Source: Beroe ovata | Lineage: Eukaryota; Ctenophora; Nuda; Beroida; Beroidae | NCBI GenBank assembly: GCA_946803715.1 | Contig: CAMPET010000021.1 | Span: forward strand, 330,216 to 394,215 | Direction of reading: 5' to 3' | DNA length: 64,000 nucleotides | Shown: positions 61,940 to 64,000 of the stretch, one piece after another | Numbering within the stretch: position 1 is the first letter of the stretch | Layout of the letters: every line of letters starts with the position of its first letter | Notes under the pieces: generated by a model | Database searches by the model: none | Seen by the model: only the letters and a program-made list of their open reading frames with translations | Told to the model about the DNA's origin: nothing | Program-made: the position numbers and the translations under genes

Positions 61940-61977
61940 CACGTGACTACCACGTGACCATATATGGACATCACGTG
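61940..61977. promoter_or_regulatory. Cluster of three CACGTGAC E-boxes upstream of ML/NPC2-like gene
   Basis: CACGTGAC occurs at 61940, 61951 and 61972, all on the + strand, 11 and 21 bp apart; the last reads TCACGTGACC. This is the core of the CLEAR motif (GTCACGTGAC) bound by TFEB/MiT bHLH-Zip factors at lysosomal genes. The cluster is about 330-370 bp before the ATG at 62309. Confidence 0.55.
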
Positions 61978-62308
61978 ACCGTGGATGCGCGCTGCATCTG
62001 TATCACCGATAACTTTCAATTCATAGGCGTTTTACGACTCCTGGTTGTTATTATTATCACTGCCATTATAATACTCGTAGTAGTTTTGATCTCGTGACAT
62101 GAAGCTACGATTGGATCTGCCATGACGAGAAATACCTGACTTGAGATAGACAACAAAAGGACCCATACACGCACTCACACATAGGAGACTACGTTGCAGC
62201 ACTCAGCTGGCAAATTAATTAAGATATCGCTGTTCTCTGAATTCGCTCGTGGATCGATCGCAACGTGCAGATTGTTGAATCGCTGTTTTTAAGGTGCTCC
62301 TGCTCGAT

Positions 62309-63153
62309 ATGTTGGTTGTTCTCTGCATTGCGAGGTAAACAAAATTAGTCTACTGAGTTTGAATATCAGTCCTATTTCAATGCAGGATCCAGATCAAAAC
62401 GTTGATTTCATTAGCTAATTATTCACACGGTTTCCATGGATACTAATTACGAAAGTTCCTCCTAACACCGCATCTGAATGGGCTGTATTAACACCTTATT
62501 TGCATGCTCTAGGGTGATAATGATCATTGCTGTACAATGGCGTATATCCGAGTAATTTGTCTTATTTTAGACATGGCATCCAAACTTTTTCAGAACATGG
62601 ATTACTTATCGCCAAACCTTCATTTTGTAGGAATTTTGCACTCCAAAATGTGAGCATGTTCCAAAAATTCGAAAACAGTGCTATAATCTGATTAAAAATA
62701 TACAGCTGATCACGTTGCACATTCCCTCTCTTCGTTATCTTTGTCGAAAATCTTAAGAAAATTAAGTAATGAATAAATATGTATACCCCGTGTGGCAGCC
62801 AGCTATGAGCTCATTTCGTCACATATGATATTTTATCATGAAGATAGGTATTATGTCCATGCGCCGTCTGTCTTATGTGACCATCCATGACACTGCGATG
62901 TTGCCATGTAAAAACTTACAAATGTCACCTATAAACTCGCTGTCGCAGTCGCGTTATTCCATGTGTACTAATTAGATTTCGGTAGTGATAACGTACCGAT
63001 AATGAGATCTAAAATGTATTCTATTTCAGTTTGTTGGGACGAACCGTGCACGGTATTCGGTTCTTCAAAGACGTTGGGTCCATTACTGACCTTGATATCA
63101 CTCCAAAGGACTGCTTCGAGGGAAAGCTTAATTTCAAGTGTAAACACTTAGAT
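62309..63153 (+). CDS. Probable secreted ML-domain (NPC2-like) lipid-binding protein, first two exons
   Basis: Exon 62309-62334 (ATG plus 8 codons) and exon 63030-63153 join in phase to about 50 residues: a hydrophobic signal peptide (MLVVLCIASLLGRTVHG), then IRFFKDVGSITDLDITPKDC, which resembles the mature N-terminus of NPC2/ML proteins (F-K-D-x-G-S ... Cys). One family cysteine (FKDCGS) is Val here. The donor GAT/GTGAGT at 63154 shows that the gene continues, but I found no further ML exon before 64000. NPC2 carries cholesterol out of lysosomes; related ML proteins bind other lipids. An acceptor TTTTTAAG lies 15 bases before the ATG. Confidence 0.45.
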
Positions 63154-64000
63154 GTGAGTAATTCTATTATTCCTTACACAAGGCTGGGTTACCCGTAATT
63201 ATGCAGAGAATCATTATCGCAGAAAGTCAATAAAATCATTCAGTAATCCAGTTATATAGTGGAGGTATATTTCAATCACTACTATAACTAATCCAAGTTG
63301 TCCATTCTGTCTTGATAAACAGCCTTCAAACAAAAAAAAAGAAAATGGTAATATTTGAATTTTGTTATAGTTTTCGTGGATAATCTCTTGGAATAAATGG
63401 GAACATTGGTAAATGAGAAAATTGCTTGTTTGCATTTTCGGTGAGGTTGGTATGTATCTGTAATCTGCGTTGACATGTGTTCTGGTTCAGTTCTGATTCT
63501 GAGCTCTGCACGATCGTGGATGTCTGGTGACTGGTGTCAATCTGCGTGTAACTGGTTATCGGGTAGCACGTCTGAGTTGTTGTGGGCGATATCTGCGTTA
63601 TGATTATATTTCAATTTGGAAAGCGTTCATCGCTTATGATGCCTGGTTCATCGGGAATGTCTGAGTGCCATATACCTGCCTTATCAGTACCTACGCTGTC
63701 AATTTTACCCAAAATCAGTGCCCAATCACCCCAATACTAGTACTGCGTTAGAGTACACTAGGAACATAACGCCCCGTGTTTTAGAGACAAGGTTTCCTCG
63801 TTACCTGGTGGAACAATCCTGTAGAACAAGTATTCGAGATCCAGGTCCTTGCTCGACTGGAATGTCATTCTGGTCACAGGGACCACTTGGTTTTGGCATT
63901 TCTCGCCGACAGTTGATGCTAAATCCCTCTGGTAGGGGAATTCTTCACGCAAGGGCAGCCCGTTGAACGTCAAGAAAACGTGTGTTGGGTCGAGGAGCAT
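63154..64000. other. Intron / 3' window edge
   Basis: Presumably intron of the ML-like gene. Open frames on both strands at 63718-64000 overlap one another; neither has recognisable features. Confidence 0.35.

Larger units (their letters stand above)
59801..62308. other. Intergenic region
   Basis: No firm gene. It includes the interrupted open frame at 60711-61145, an open frame at 61387-61692 with a hydrophobic start but no family match, and the E-box cluster at 61940-61977. Confidence 0.5.

Overview
The window is nuclear DNA from an animal, most probably a non-bilaterian and, on balance, a cnidarian. The reasons are spliceosomal introns of about 75-500 bp, deeply conserved metazoan proteins (IQGAP, IFT52, CCDC146, PI31, SEL1L3, DOK-like, MINDY4, GINS4), abundant CA/TG microsatellites, and intronless rhodopsin-like GPCRs whose TM2/TM3 wording ('AIKL', 'SKL') I associate with cnidarian receptor expansions. 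The lineage is an inference. The assembly is a draft: a 645-N gap (33552-34196), isolated Ns at 33101 and 47199, one apparently unmerged allelic duplication (IFT52 exon 1) and one probable single-base indel (SEL1L3-like gene). LAYOUT: 1371-5207 (+) holds the last eight exons of an IQGAP gene, with an intronless homeobox gene nested in one intron (3467-4222, same strand). 6989-7708 (+) is PI31/PSMF1, followed 263 bp later by a secreted JmjC/cupin-8 protein (7971-about 9288). 9727-10758 (-) is a class A GPCR. 10759-13292 is intergenic and carries a striking six-copy, 20-bp-period TCACGTGA array. 13372-14085 (+) is an unrecognised acidic protein. 15516-21308 (+) is REEP5 with a 4.2-kb repeat-rich intron. 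22603-23847 (+) is tRNA dimethylallyltransferase (TRIT1/MiaA), followed 229 bp later by a 15-exon SEL1L3-like gene (24076-29081). 30272-31750 (-) is a second GPCR. 31751-35952 is repeat-rich and contains the gap. 35953-57364 (+) is a dense run of seven genes all on one strand: MINDY4, GINS4, a coiled-coil protein with F-x-x-W-K motifs, a DOK-like PH-PTB adaptor, IFT52, CCDC146 and another F-x-x-W-K coiled-coil protein with FPWE motifs. 58769-59800 (-) is a third GPCR. 62309-63153 (+) holds the first two exons of a probable secreted lipid-binding (ML/NPC2-like) protein that is not completed in this window. HOW THEY FIT: at least IFT52 and CCDC146, and probably the two F-x-x-W-K proteins, are cilium or microtubule genes, so the 41-57 kb stretch looks like a ciliary neighbourhood. 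Every confidently called non-GPCR gene is on the + strand and every GPCR is on the - strand. Nearly every + gene has a pyrimidine-rich AG acceptor a few bases before its ATG, and two gene pairs are only about 230-260 bp apart; together these suggest spliced-leader trans-splicing and possible operon-like transcription. REPEATS: two short inverted-repeat element families with 8-9 bp target-site duplications are resolvable to the base (79-88 bp copies at 5412, 14523 and 22021, and a foldback at 14611), plus a 289-bp full-length foldback element at 29288-29576 with an 8-bp duplication.
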